DNA from: JALHNI01 sp044226365
GTDB lineage: Bacteria; Acidobacteriota; Terriglobia; Bryobacterales; Bryobacteraceae
Length of the DNA: 64,000 nt
Direction of reading: 5' to 3'
NCBI GenBank assembly: GCA_044226365.1
Contig: JBGAHE010000010.1
Span: forward strand, 1 to 64,000
This document shows, one piece after another, positions 26,722 through 34,759 of the stretch; the first letter of the stretch is position 1; each line of letters starts with the position of its first letter. The position numbers and the translations under genes were made by a program. The notes below the pieces were generated by a model. The model was given only the letters and a program-made list of their open reading frames with translations. It was not told the origin of the DNA and searched no databases.

Positions 26722-27504
26722 GTGTCGTCCCTTTCCCAGTTGGTATCTCCAGGTAAATTTCGTTGGGCGGTGGCCGTCGGATTGCTTCTCGCCGAGAGTG
26801 TTTTCGCCCAAAAACTCAGCGATTTGCGCGTTCCGGCACCGGTGCCGGAGGGTGAAGTCCTCGTGCTCGGGTTCCTGGGCGGCGTGGAACGTTGGGACGA
26901 TCAGCACCGGGGCGTGCGGCAGTTGATGCTGCGGCTGCGCGAATCGCCCGGTTTGCATGCTGAGTCGGTGGCGAATCGCCGGGCGCGGGTGGCGGACAAA
27001 CTGATTTTGCGGGCGTTCGATCGGAACCGGGACGGAAAGCTGGATGCGGGGGAGCGGTCGTCGGCGAAGCTGATTCTGGTGGGGCAGAGTTTAGGGGGCG
27101 GCGCGACGGTCCGTTTGGCGAAGCGTCTGAAGAAGCAGGGGCTGCCGGTGCTGCTGACGGTGCAGGTGGACAGCTTTGGGCTGCGCGACGGGATGATTCC
27201 GGAGAATGTTCGCGCGGCGGTGAACTTCTACCAGCACGAGTTGCTGACGATCCAGGGGCAGCGCGAGATCCGAGCGGCCGATCCGGCGAAGACCCGCGTG
27301 CTGGGCAACTTCCAGATGCGGTATCCGGTGTGGCTGCCGTATCCGCAGCCGGAGAGTTGGGCGCGGCGCTGGTTAGGCGGCGCGCATGCGAGGATGGAAG
27401 CCGATCCCTTTTTGTGGGCCCAGGTGGAGATGTTGGTGCGGCAAGCCGCCGCGAGTGCTCCGTTCACGCCGGAGAAAGTACAAGTTGAGGTGCCAGTTCC
27501 ATGA
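26722..27504 (+). CDS. Secreted alpha/beta-hydrolase-like protein with an EF-hand-like loop
   Basis: 260 residues from a GTG with a GGGAGG site just upstream. Hydrophobic export signal near residues 13-30 (FRWAVAVGLLLAESVFAQ). LVLGFLGGVERWDD suggests an oxyanion strand, and LVGQSLGGGATVRLA contains a GxSxG nucleophile elbow. Immediately before it, residues about 94-105 (DRNRDGKLDAGE) match a canonical EF-hand calcium loop. This is unusual inside a hydrolase fold. The start of the next gene overlaps its stop by 4 nt, so the two are coupled. Confidence 0.75.
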   Translation: MSSLSQLVSPGKFRWAVAVGLLLAESVFAQKLSDLRVPAPVPEGEVLVLGFLGGVERWDDQHRGVRQLMLRLRESPGLHAESVANRRARVADKLILRAFDRNRDGKLDAGERSSAKLILVGQSLGGGATVRLAKRLKKQGLPVLLTVQVDSFGLRDGMIPENVRAAVNFYQHELLTIQGQREIRAADPAKTRVLGNFQMRYPVWLPYPQPESWARRWLGGAHARMEADPFLWAQVEMLVRQAAASAPFTPEKVQVEVPVP

Positions 27505-29546
27505 AGTCGATTGCCGTAGTGCTCCTTTGCGCCAGTCTCACGCTGTTCGGCCAATTCTTCCGCCGCGATGGCGAGCCGGCGAAGCCTGCCGCCACCACCA
27601 CGGCGAATACCGCGACGACGAAGGAAGTGACGCTCGACGGCTCGCAGCAGTGGGTGGATACGGGCATGGACCTCAATCAGGGCGACGTGGTGAAGCTGAC
27701 GGGCTCCGGCTCGATCAAGATGACCAACGCGAAGGAAGAGAACGGGCCGGAAGGCGGTAAGCGGGCGTGGATGGACATGATCCGGACGCTGCCGGTGAAC
27801 GACGCCAACCGCGGGGCGATCGTGGGGAAGATTGGCGATCGCGATACGGCGCGGGCGTTTCTGGTGGGGGCGCAGCGCGAGCAGCGCGCGGGCCTGGCCG
27901 GACGGCTGTTTGTCGGCATCAATATGACGACCTCGGACCGGGCGTCGGGCGCGTTTAAAGTCGTGATCGAGCGGACGGCCGCCGCGGCCACTAATGCGAC
28001 GCCGGTGACGATCACCACCAAGCTTACGCAAGCGCAGTTGGACTCGATTCCCAAGCGAGTGCAAGGCGCCGACGGGACGCCGGGCGACCGCACCAACTTC
28101 GTCGTAATCGGCAGCGAGCAACAGGTGAAGAACGCGCTGGAACACGCCGGCTGGACGATCGTCGACCGGACGAAGAAAGACGCGGTGCTACGCAGCGCGA
28201 TGTCGATTCTCACCAAGGGCGCGTATGTAACGCTGCCCATGAGCGAACTGATGTTGTTTGACCGCGCGCAGGATTACGGCTATGCGCAGGGCGATCCACT
28301 GAAGGTGATCGCGGCGCGTCATCATTTCCGTATTTGGAAAGCGCCGTTCAAGGTGGGCGATCAGGATGTGTGGGTGGGCGCCGGCACGCACGATATCGGC
28401 TTTGACAAGGATCAACGCAACGGCAATGTGACGCATAAGATCGATCCGGATACGGATCTGGAACGCGACTACATCGCGCGCAGCTTTCAGGAAGAGGGCA
28501 GCGTGGTGCTGATGGAGTACATGGCGATGACCGATCCCATCAAGGAGGCGAAAACCGCGCACGGCGAGGCGTTCCACTCCGACGGACGGCACGCGATTCT
28601 CTACATGAAGCCTGATTCGCTGGACATGATCTCCACCTTCAGCGATCTGTTCTGCTCCGTGCTGAAGCAGAACAATCCGGACGGCGGGACGTGGGGCCAG
28701 TGTTCGCAGTGGATCGAGGCGCCGGGCAAGGACAACCTGAAGCTCGACAAGATTCCGGGAGCCGACAAGTATCGGGTGGTGATCGTGCCGGGCTTCTTCA
28801 GCTCGTGCTTTCCGGAAGCGCCGGCTTATCTCGAAGGTCATGACTACATGAAGTCGGCCTTCGGCTATCAGGTGGACGTTTTCGGCGTGCCGAACGATTC
28901 GAGCGAAGAGAACGCGGAGAAGATTGCGGCTTATTTGAAGGCGGAAGCGGCCAGGGACAACCGCAAGTTCATTGTGCTGGGTTACAGCAAGGGCGCGCCG
29001 GATTTACAGGTGATGCTGGCGAATTATCCGGAGGTGCGCGCGCGGGTGGCGGCGTTCCTGTCGGTGGCGGGCGCGTCGGGCGGGTCGCGGATGGCGGATG
29101 CGGCGCCCGCGATCGCCGAGAAGTACATGAATCAGTTCCAGATCAGCAAGTCCTGCCAGGGGGATGTGTCGAAAGGCTTCCGCAGTCTGCAGCGGCGGGT
29201 GCGCATGGACTTCCTGGCGCGCTTCCCGAATCCGCTGGTGCCGACGTATTCGCTGCCCGCGGTGGCCGATAAGGACAACATGTCGAAGGCGCTGGCGAAT
29301 GCGGCGCCGATCATCGCCGCCTTTGACCCGGCGCAGGACGGCCAGTTGACGCGCGGCGACGCGATCGTCCCCGGGTCGAAGCTGTTGGGGGCCGCGCGCA
29401 GCGATCACTTCGCGCTGGCGCTGCCGTTCGAAAAGGCCAAGGGGAGCCAGTTCGGCGCCATGATGGACAAGAACCACTATCCGCGCGCGGCACTGCTGGA
29501 GGCCATGGTGCGGCTGGTGGTGCAGGACCTCGAAGCCAAGAAGTAA
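27501..29546 (+). CDS. Three-domain secreted protein: lectin-like domain, LssY C-terminal domain, alpha/beta hydrolase
   Basis: 681 residues. Signal peptide (MKSIAVVLLCASLTLFGQ). Residues ~40-160 look like a LecA/PA-IL-type lectin (VDTGMDLNQGDVVKLTGSGSI, then AIVGKIGDRDTARAFLVGA). Residues ~180-375 fit the LssY C-terminal domain: TNFVVIGSEQQVKNALEHAGW, ARHHFRIWKAPF, DVWVGAGTHDIGFD and HKIDPDTDLERDYIA. From ~420 an alpha/beta hydrolase follows, with VVIVPGFFSSC and a GYSKGAPD nucleophile elbow near residue 495. A DPAQDGQLTRGD loop near residue 614 resembles an EF-hand. LssY_C normally sits in membrane proteins related to lysophospholipid or PAP2 enzymes; this soluble fusion is unusual. Function unknown; sugar- or lipid-linked hydrolysis is a guess. 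Confidence 0.75.
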   Translation: MKSIAVVLLCASLTLFGQFFRRDGEPAKPAATTTANTATTKEVTLDGSQQWVDTGMDLNQGDVVKLTGSGSIKMTNAKEENGPEGGKRAWMDMIRTLPVNDANRGAIVGKIGDRDTARAFLVGAQREQRAGLAGRLFVGINMTTSDRASGAFKVVIERTAAAATNATPVTITTKLTQAQLDSIPKRVQGADGTPGDRTNFVVIGSEQQVKNALEHAGWTIVDRTKKDAVLRSAMSILTKGAYVTLPMSELMLFDRAQDYGYAQGDPLKVIAARHHFRIWKAPFKVGDQDVWVGAGTHDIGFDKDQRNGNVTHKIDPDTDLERDYIARSFQEEGSVVLMEYMAMTDPIKEAKTAHGEAFHSDGRHAILYMKPDSLDMISTFSDLFCSVLKQNNPDGGTWGQCSQWIEAPGKDNLKLDKIPGADKYRVVIVPGFFSSCFPEAPAYLEGHDYMKSAFGYQVDVFGVPNDSSEENAEKIAAYLKAEAARDNRKFIVLGYSKGAPDLQVMLANYPEVRARVAAFLSVAGASGGSRMADAAPAIAEKYMNQFQISKSCQGDVSKGFRSLQRRVRMDFLARFPNPLVPTYSLPAVADKDNMSKALANAAPIIAAFDPAQDGQLTRGDAIVPGSKLLGAARSDHFALALPFEKAKGSQFGAMMDKNHYPRAALLEAMVRLVVQDLEAKK

Positions 29547-29566
29547 GCGTGATAATCTCGCAAGCG

Positions 29567-31201
29567 ATGCGTACGCTTGCTTTCTTTCTTACGGCGGTAG
29601 CTTTCGCCCAGAATCCGTCGGTCCCGTCGAACGTTCAAGCCGATTTCGATGTTGAGTACAGCCGCGTGGGTGAGCGCGTGGCGATGGACATCTTCCGTCC
29701 GACGGCGCCGGGCGTTTATCCAGCGGTGCTCGCCATCCACGGCGGCGGCTTCCGGGCAGGGAAGCGGACGGGCTACCACCCGTTGTGCATCAAGCTGGCG
29801 CAGCGCGGCTACACCTGCGCGGCGATGAGTTACCGGCTGGCTCCGCGGCATCAGTTCCCGGCGCCGGTGGAAGACTCGAAGGCGGCGGTGCGGTTTCTGC
29901 GGGCCAACGCGGCCAAGTATGCGATCGACCCGGCGCGGATCGGCGTGACGGGCGGTTCGGCGGGCGGTCATTTGGCGCTGATGGTGGGTTTGACGGGGCC
30001 GCTGAAGGTGTTTGAAGGGACGGGCCCGAACCTGGACCAGTCGAGCGCGGTGCAGGTGGTGGTGAACATGTACGGGCCCACGGACTTCACGCAGTCCTAT
30101 GGCAAGAGCGTGGACGCAGCCGAGGTGCTGCCGCTGTTTTTGGGCGGCGATCTGCAGCACAACCGGCAGGACCACATCATTTCGAGCCCGCTCTACTATG
30201 TGACGCCGCTGGCGCCGCCGACACTTTCGGTGCATGGAACGAAAGACAACTACGTGGCTTATGAGCACTCGGTGTGGCTGACGTCGAAGCTGCTATCGGC
30301 CGGTGTGGATGCGGAGCTCGAGACGATCTCCGGCGCGGGCCACGGCTTTAAGGGCGCCGATGCGGAGCGCGCCGAAGGCCGGTTGATGGCGTATTTCGAC
30401 AAGCATCTGAAGCCGGAGGCGAAGCAGACGAAGATCCTGATCTCGGACCATGGTCCGCGGGGCGAGGTGGTGGGCCTGCTGTGGCCTTCCGGCCGCGAAC
30501 TGTTTGCGCGTCCGAACGAGCGCGGGCACGACGTGCAGAGCCTGCCCGGCGGCCATGTGCTCTACACCGTGGGGCCGAAGCACAAGGTGGTGGAAGTGGA
30601 TGCGGACGGTAAGGAAGTGTGGTCCTATGCGACCGGTCTCGAGCATCCGCTGGCGGCGCAACGGCTGGCGAATGGCAATACGCTGATCGGCGACGCGAAG
30701 CAGGGCCGCGTGATCGAAGTGGACAAGGCGGGCAAGGTGGTGTGGGAGTATCAGAGCGCGGACCTCGCCAACATGCGGATGCGCAATGCGAACCGGACGG
30801 AAGCGGGCACCACGCTGATTGCCGTGGAAGCCGTGGCCAAGATCATCGAAGTGGATCGTGACAAGAAGATCGTGTGGCAGTGGCAGGCTCCAAACGGCGA
30901 GAAGCGCCGGCTGTATCAGGGTCGCCGGCTGGCGAACGGCCATACGATGGTGACGATTTCTGACCCGGGCGAAGTCGTGGAGCTCGATGCGTCGGGCAAC
31001 GTGGTGCGCAGCGTGGCCGGGAAGAACCTCGAGAATCAGTTTGGTTGGGCGAGCGGCCACACGGTGCTGCCGAACGGCAACTGGCTGATCGCCGACTACA
31101 CGGGCCGCCGGCTGGTGGAGATCGATGCGAAAGGCAACGTGGTGAACCAAATGCGCACGGGTGCGCGCACGGTAGCGTCGCTGTGCGTGGTGGTGGATTA
31201 G
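29567..31201 (+). CDS. Secreted alpha/beta hydrolase (HSL/esterase type) fused to a beta-propeller
   Basis: 544 residues from the ATG at 29567, which begins the signal peptide (MRTLAFFLTAVAFAQ); an upstream GTG at 29549 is possible. Residues ~35-280 are a BD-FAE/HSL-like esterase: LAIHGGGFRAGKR (oxyanion HGGG), GVTGGSAGGHLALM (nucleophile), a late SVHGTKDNYV and GHGFKG (His). Residues ~290-544 are at least four propeller-like repeats of the form NGNTLI-x-n-VIEVD-x-GKVVWEY, similar to the arylsulfotransferase/PQQ-like class. The join of an esterase with such a propeller is uncommon. It starts 20 nt after the previous gene and is likely in the same operon. Confidence 0.8.
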   Translation: MRTLAFFLTAVAFAQNPSVPSNVQADFDVEYSRVGERVAMDIFRPTAPGVYPAVLAIHGGGFRAGKRTGYHPLCIKLAQRGYTCAAMSYRLAPRHQFPAPVEDSKAAVRFLRANAAKYAIDPARIGVTGGSAGGHLALMVGLTGPLKVFEGTGPNLDQSSAVQVVVNMYGPTDFTQSYGKSVDAAEVLPLFLGGDLQHNRQDHIISSPLYYVTPLAPPTLSVHGTKDNYVAYEHSVWLTSKLLSAGVDAELETISGAGHGFKGADAERAEGRLMAYFDKHLKPEAKQTKILISDHGPRGEVVGLLWPSGRELFARPNERGHDVQSLPGGHVLYTVGPKHKVVEVDADGKEVWSYATGLEHPLAAQRLANGNTLIGDAKQGRVIEVDKAGKVVWEYQSADLANMRMRNANRTEAGTTLIAVEAVAKIIEVDRDKKIVWQWQAPNGEKRRLYQGRRLANGHTMVTISDPGEVVELDASGNVVRSVAGKNLENQFGWASGHTVLPNGNWLIADYTGRRLVEIDAKGNVVNQMRTGARTVASLCVVVD

Positions 31202-31204
31202 GCG

Positions 31205-32311
31205 CTAAGCGATCCAGCCGCCGCCCAGGACGAGTTCGCCGTCGTAGAAGACGGCGGCTTGGCCGGGGGTGACGGCGCGCTGCGGCGCGTCGAAAACGAC
31301 ATGGACGCCGTCGGGCGTGGGCGTTAAGGTCGCGAGCGCGGGCGTGTGGCGGTTGCGGATGCGCACTTCGGCGCGCACGGGCTCGGTGGGCGGGGCGATC
31401 GAGATCCAATTCACCTGATGCACGTCGAGCTCGGTGCGCAGAAGGTCGGAGTTCGAGCCGACCACGACCTGACGCGTGGCTGGATTGGTTTCGATGACGT
31501 AGAGCGGCTCAGGCTTGGGCCGCTTCACTTCGATGCCTTTCCGCTGGCCGACGGTGAAGTGATGGACGCCTTCGTGCTGACCGAGCACTTCGCCGTCCGG
31601 CGTCACCACCTGGCCGGAGGACGTATCGCGGCGCAGACCCTGCTCCTTGAAGTAGGCGTCAATGAAAGCGGCGTAGTCGCCGTTGGGGACGAAGCAGATC
31701 TCCTGGCTATCGGGCTTCTCGGCCACGGGCAGGCCGAGGCCCAGGGCGAGTTCGCGGACTTGCGGCTTCAGCATTCCGCCGAGCGGAAACATGGTGCGTG
31801 CGAGCTGCGGTTGCGTCAGGCCGAAGAGGAAATAAGTCTGATCCTTGGTGGCGTCCGCACTGCGGAGCATCTGCCAGCGTCCGGAAGGCTCGTCGTAGCG
31901 GATGCGGGCGTAATGGCCGGTGGCGATCTTCTCGGCGCCGACGCCGTCGGCCATTTCGAGAAACTGATCGAACTTGATGAAGTTATTGCAGAGGGTGCAG
32001 GGAATGGGCGTGCGCCCGGCGAGATACTCGCCAACAAAGGGCTTCACGACATGCTGTTCGAACTGCTCTTCGAAATTGACGACGTAATAGGGGATGCCGA
32101 CGAAGCTGGCCACTGCGCGCGCGTCATAGACATCGTCGAGCGAGCAGCAGCGGCCCGTGGACTTATCGGTGGAGAGTTCTGGCAACCGGCGCTGATTCCA
32201 GAGCTGCATCGTCAGGCCGACGCAGGGGTAGCCTTCGCGATGGAGCAAGCCCGCGACGACTGAGGAGTCAACGCCGCCGGACATGGCAACGGCGATGGTG
32301 GGCTTAGACAT
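31205..32311 (-). CDS. mnmA: tRNA-specific 2-thiouridylase
   Basis: 368 residues from the ATG at 32311. The PP-loop AMSGGVDSSVVA is at residues 9-20. The catalytic cysteines are in place: C108 in PCTLCNNFIKF and C206 in DSQEICFVPNGDY. C-terminal beta domain includes VGQRKGI and SGSACSS-free standard elements. It thiolates U34 of Lys, Glu and Gln tRNAs. It overlaps the 3' end of the cysteine desulfurase gene by 8 nt, and that enzyme is a natural sulfur donor. Confidence 0.96.
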   Translation of the reverse strand: MSKPTIAVAMSGGVDSSVVAGLLHREGYPCVGLTMQLWNQRRLPELSTDKSTGRCCSLDDVYDARAVASFVGIPYYVVNFEEQFEQHVVKPFVGEYLAGRTPIPCTLCNNFIKFDQFLEMADGVGAEKIATGHYARIRYDEPSGRWQMLRSADATKDQTYFLFGLTQPQLARTMFPLGGMLKPQVRELALGLGLPVAEKPDSQEICFVPNGDYAAFIDAYFKEQGLRRDTSSGQVVTPDGEVLGQHEGVHHFTVGQRKGIEVKRPKPEPLYVIETNPATRQVVVGSNSDLLRTELDVHQVNWISIAPPTEPVRAEVRIRNRHTPALATLTPTPDGVHVVFDAPQRAVTPGQAAVFYDGELVLGGGWIA

Positions 32312-33398
32312 AGGCAGGGGACATCTTTCGTAAACGGGTGACGACGGCAGCGAGCGCCTCCACCAGCGCGTCGACTTGCTCGGGCGTATTGGCGCGGCCC
32401 AGCGAGAAGCGCAGGCAGGCGCGGGCATCGTCACGTGAGAGGCCAATGGCCGTGAGGACGTGCGAAGGCTCGGAGGCGCCGCTCGAACAGGCCGAGCCGC
32501 TCGAGACGGCGAAGCCCTTCAGGTCGAGTCCAATGAGCAGCGGCTCGCCATCGATGCCTTCAAAGGCGATGTTCGACGTGTTGGCGACGCGCGGCGCACC
32601 GGCGCCATTGACGCGGGTGCGCGGAATGCGGTCCAGGATGGCGGCTTCGAGGCGGTCGCGGAGTGTCGTGTCGGGCGGAGTGAGGTCGTCGCAGGCGGCG
32701 CCGAAGGCGGCGACGCCGGCGACGTTTTCGGTGCCGGGACGGCGGTCGCGCTCGTGGTGGCCGCCGAAGGTGATCTTGCGGACAGGCACGCGGGCGATGA
32801 GGGCGCCCACGCCCTGGGGCCCGTAGACTTTGTGGCCGCTGACGGTGACGAGGTCGACCGTGGGGACGGCGGTTTTGCCGAGCGCCTGAACGGCATCGGT
32901 GTGCAGCGGCACGCCATGTTCCTGCGTGATGCGATGCAGGTCGGCGAGCGGCTGGATGGTGCCGAGCTCGTTATTGACGGTCATGACCGAGACGAGCGCG
33001 GTATCGGGCCGGATGGCGCGGCGGATGTCGTCGGGATCGACCAAGCCTTGTCCGTTCACCGGGACGATGGTGGCGTCGAGTTCGCCGGCGGGAGCGAGCA
33101 CAGCGGGATGCTCAATCGCGGTGGTGACCAGATGGCGCTTGCCGGGCCGCAGCGAGCCGAAGATGGCCAGGTTGTTGGCCTCGGTGCCGCCGCCGGTGAA
33201 GATGACTTGTTCGGGCTTGGCCGAGGTCGCGTCGGCCACTTGCCGGCGGGCTCTCTCCAATCGCTGCTTGGCCTGCTGGCCGAAGTGATGGACGGAGGAG
33301 GCGTTGCCGGGCGCATTCTGGAGACACTCCGTCAACGCGGCCAGGGCCACGGGCGAGATGGGGGTCGTCGCGTTGTGGTCAAAATAGAAACGGAGCAC
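32304..33398 (-). CDS. Cysteine desulfurase (NifS/IscS family)
   Basis: 364 residues from a GTG at 33398 with a GGAGGG site 4-5 nt upstream. PLP Lys is K190 (VTVSGHKVYGP) and the persulfide Cys is C304 (SSGSACSSG), in a short loop typical of IscS/NifS class I enzymes. FDHNATTPISP at the N-terminus and FTGGGTEANNLAIFGS near residue 67 are standard. It takes sulfur from L-Cys for thiolation or Fe-S assembly; coupling to mnmA suggests tRNA thiolation. Its 5' half is partly repeated as a degraded fragment near 36.06-36.41 kb. Confidence 0.95.
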   Translation of the reverse strand: MLRFYFDHNATTPISPVALAALTECLQNAPGNASSVHHFGQQAKQRLERARRQVADATSAKPEQVIFTGGGTEANNLAIFGSLRPGKRHLVTTAIEHPAVLAPAGELDATIVPVNGQGLVDPDDIRRAIRPDTALVSVMTVNNELGTIQPLADLHRITQEHGVPLHTDAVQALGKTAVPTVDLVTVSGHKVYGPQGVGALIARVPVRKITFGGHHERDRRPGTENVAGVAAFGAACDDLTPPDTTLRDRLEAAILDRIPRTRVNGAGAPRVANTSNIAFEGIDGEPLLIGLDLKGFAVSSGSACSSGASEPSHVLTAIGLSRDDARACLRFSLGRANTPEQVDALVEALAAVVTRLRKMSPAYV

Positions 33399-33416
33399 AG
33401 CTCCCTCCAGTTTCCC

Positions 33417-34220
33417 ATGCGACAGCCAATCATTACACTGACGACCGATTTCGGGTTGCACGATCACTTTGTGGGGACGATGAAGGGCGTGATTCTCGGG
33501 ATCTGTCCCGCGGCGACGATCGTCGATGTGACGCACCAGATTACGCCGTTCGAGATTCCGGAAGGCGCGTTCACGGTGATGGAAGCATGGCGGGCGTTTC
33601 CGAAGAAAACGATTCATGTGGCGGTGGTGGATCCGGGCGTGGGCTCGTCGCGGCGGCCGATTCTGGTGGAGGCCGGGGGACACTACTTCGTGGGGCCCGA
33701 TAATGGCGTGCTGGCGATGGTTTACGGGCCGCTGCGGGAGCGCGGCGAGAAGATCCGGGTGCGCCATCTCACCAAGGAAGAGTACTTCCGCCAGCCGGTG
33801 AGCCGTACCTTTCACGGGCGGGACATCTTTGCGCCGGTGGCCGCGCATCTGGCCGCGGGCGTGACGCCGGCGAAGCTGGGGCCCATGATCGAGGACTACC
33901 TGAAGCTGCAGAGCTTCTGGCCGACGCGGATGTCGAAACGCTCGTGGACGGGGCAGGTGCTGAAGGTGGATCGCTTCGGCAATCTCATCTCGAACTTTTC
34001 GGAGACGGAGTTTGAGGGAATCAAGACCAGGCCGTTCGAGATCGCGATCGGGACGGAGAAGATTCATCGGCTGGCATTGAACTACGCCGAGGTGCCGTTC
34101 GGGGAACCGGTGGCGATTGTGGGCAGTTCCGGCTTCGTGGAGATCTGCGTGAATCAGGGCAACGCCGCCAAGCAATTGGGGTGCGGAGTGGGCGCGCCGC
34201 TGGAGCTATCGCTGTGGTAG
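33417..34220 (+). CDS. S-adenosylmethionine hydrolase / hydroxide adenosyltransferase (DUF62 family)
   Basis: 267 residues. Family motifs: ITLTTDFGLHDHFVGTMKG at the N-terminus, IHVAVVDPGVGSSRRPI near residue 65, GPDNGVLAMV, SRTFHGRDIFAPVAAHLA, and VDRFGNLISNF in the C-terminal domain. Known members split SAM to adenosine and methionine. This is the intact copy; a second, indel-ridden copy lies at 36433-37231. The start is 18 nt from the divergent desulfurase start, so the shared promoter must extend into the genes. Confidence 0.88.
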   Translation: MRQPIITLTTDFGLHDHFVGTMKGVILGICPAATIVDVTHQITPFEIPEGAFTVMEAWRAFPKKTIHVAVVDPGVGSSRRPILVEAGGHYFVGPDNGVLAMVYGPLRERGEKIRVRHLTKEEYFRQPVSRTFHGRDIFAPVAAHLAAGVTPAKLGPMIEDYLKLQSFWPTRMSKRSWTGQVLKVDRFGNLISNFSETEFEGIKTRPFEIAIGTEKIHRLALNYAEVPFGEPVAIVGSSGFVEICVNQGNAAKQLGCGVGAPLELSLW

Positions 34221-34231
34221 GTTCAGGAGTG

Positions 34232-34759
34232 ATGAGTGTGGATCGCCGTCAGATCATCGCCGCCCTGTTGGGGCTGGGCGCCTTACCGGAACGTGGTTTT
34301 TCTCAAGATGCGGTGAAGCTGCCGCTTTCGGCGGCGGATGCTGTGGCCGAAGGCTGGACGAAGTTTCTGACGCCTGCGGAACTGAAGACCTTCCGGGCCC
34401 TGGGCGCGGCGCTGGTGCCGCCCTATGAAGGCAAGCCAGGCGCGATCGAGGCTCAGGCTCCGGAGTTTTTGGACTTTCTGCTGAGCAAGTCCGGAGCGGA
34501 CGTGCAGGCGCTCTACCGTCAGGGGCTGGCGCGCTATGCGGCCAAAGGCGATTTGTCGCCGCTCAACAAGCCCTGGACCTTGGGCAACGCCCCCGGTGGC
34601 TCGGCGCATCCGGAACTTCTGCTCGATCCCTACGAACGCTTCCTGCGAGCGGCCAAGATGGCCTTCTACCAGGCGACCGTCAATTCGCGCGAGTGGGCGG
34701 AGGCGTCGCGCGGCCGCGGGTCGAGTGGCCTCTATTGGCTACCCGTGCAGACCCGCTAA
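34232..34759 (+). CDS. Gluconate 2-dehydrogenase subunit 3-like protein
   Basis: 175 residues from the ATG at 34232, preceded by AGGAG. The N-terminus (SVDRRQIIAALLGLGALP) looks like a signal or Tat-like leader without the full twin-Arg consensus. Residues ~40-120 (FLTPAELKTFRALGAALVPP; GAIEAQAPEFLDFLLSKS) match the subunit-3 family that partners FAD/GMC dehydrogenases. No GMC dehydrogenase gene lies in the window. It converges on the glycosyltransferase gene with a 21-nt overlap; the same arrangement is kept in the second copy. Confidence 0.75.
   Translation: MSVDRRQIIAALLGLGALPERGFSQDAVKLPLSAADAVAEGWTKFLTPAELKTFRALGAALVPPYEGKPGAIEAQAPEFLDFLLSKSGADVQALYRQGLARYAAKGDLSPLNKPWTLGNAPGGSAHPELLLDPYERFLRAAKMAFYQATVNSREWAEASRGRGSSGLYWLPVQTR

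Noticed and set aside
32460..33416. Long N-terminal extension of the SAM hydrolase frame
   Set aside because: This part is antisense to the cysteine desulfurase. The ATG at 33417 begins the conserved protein.
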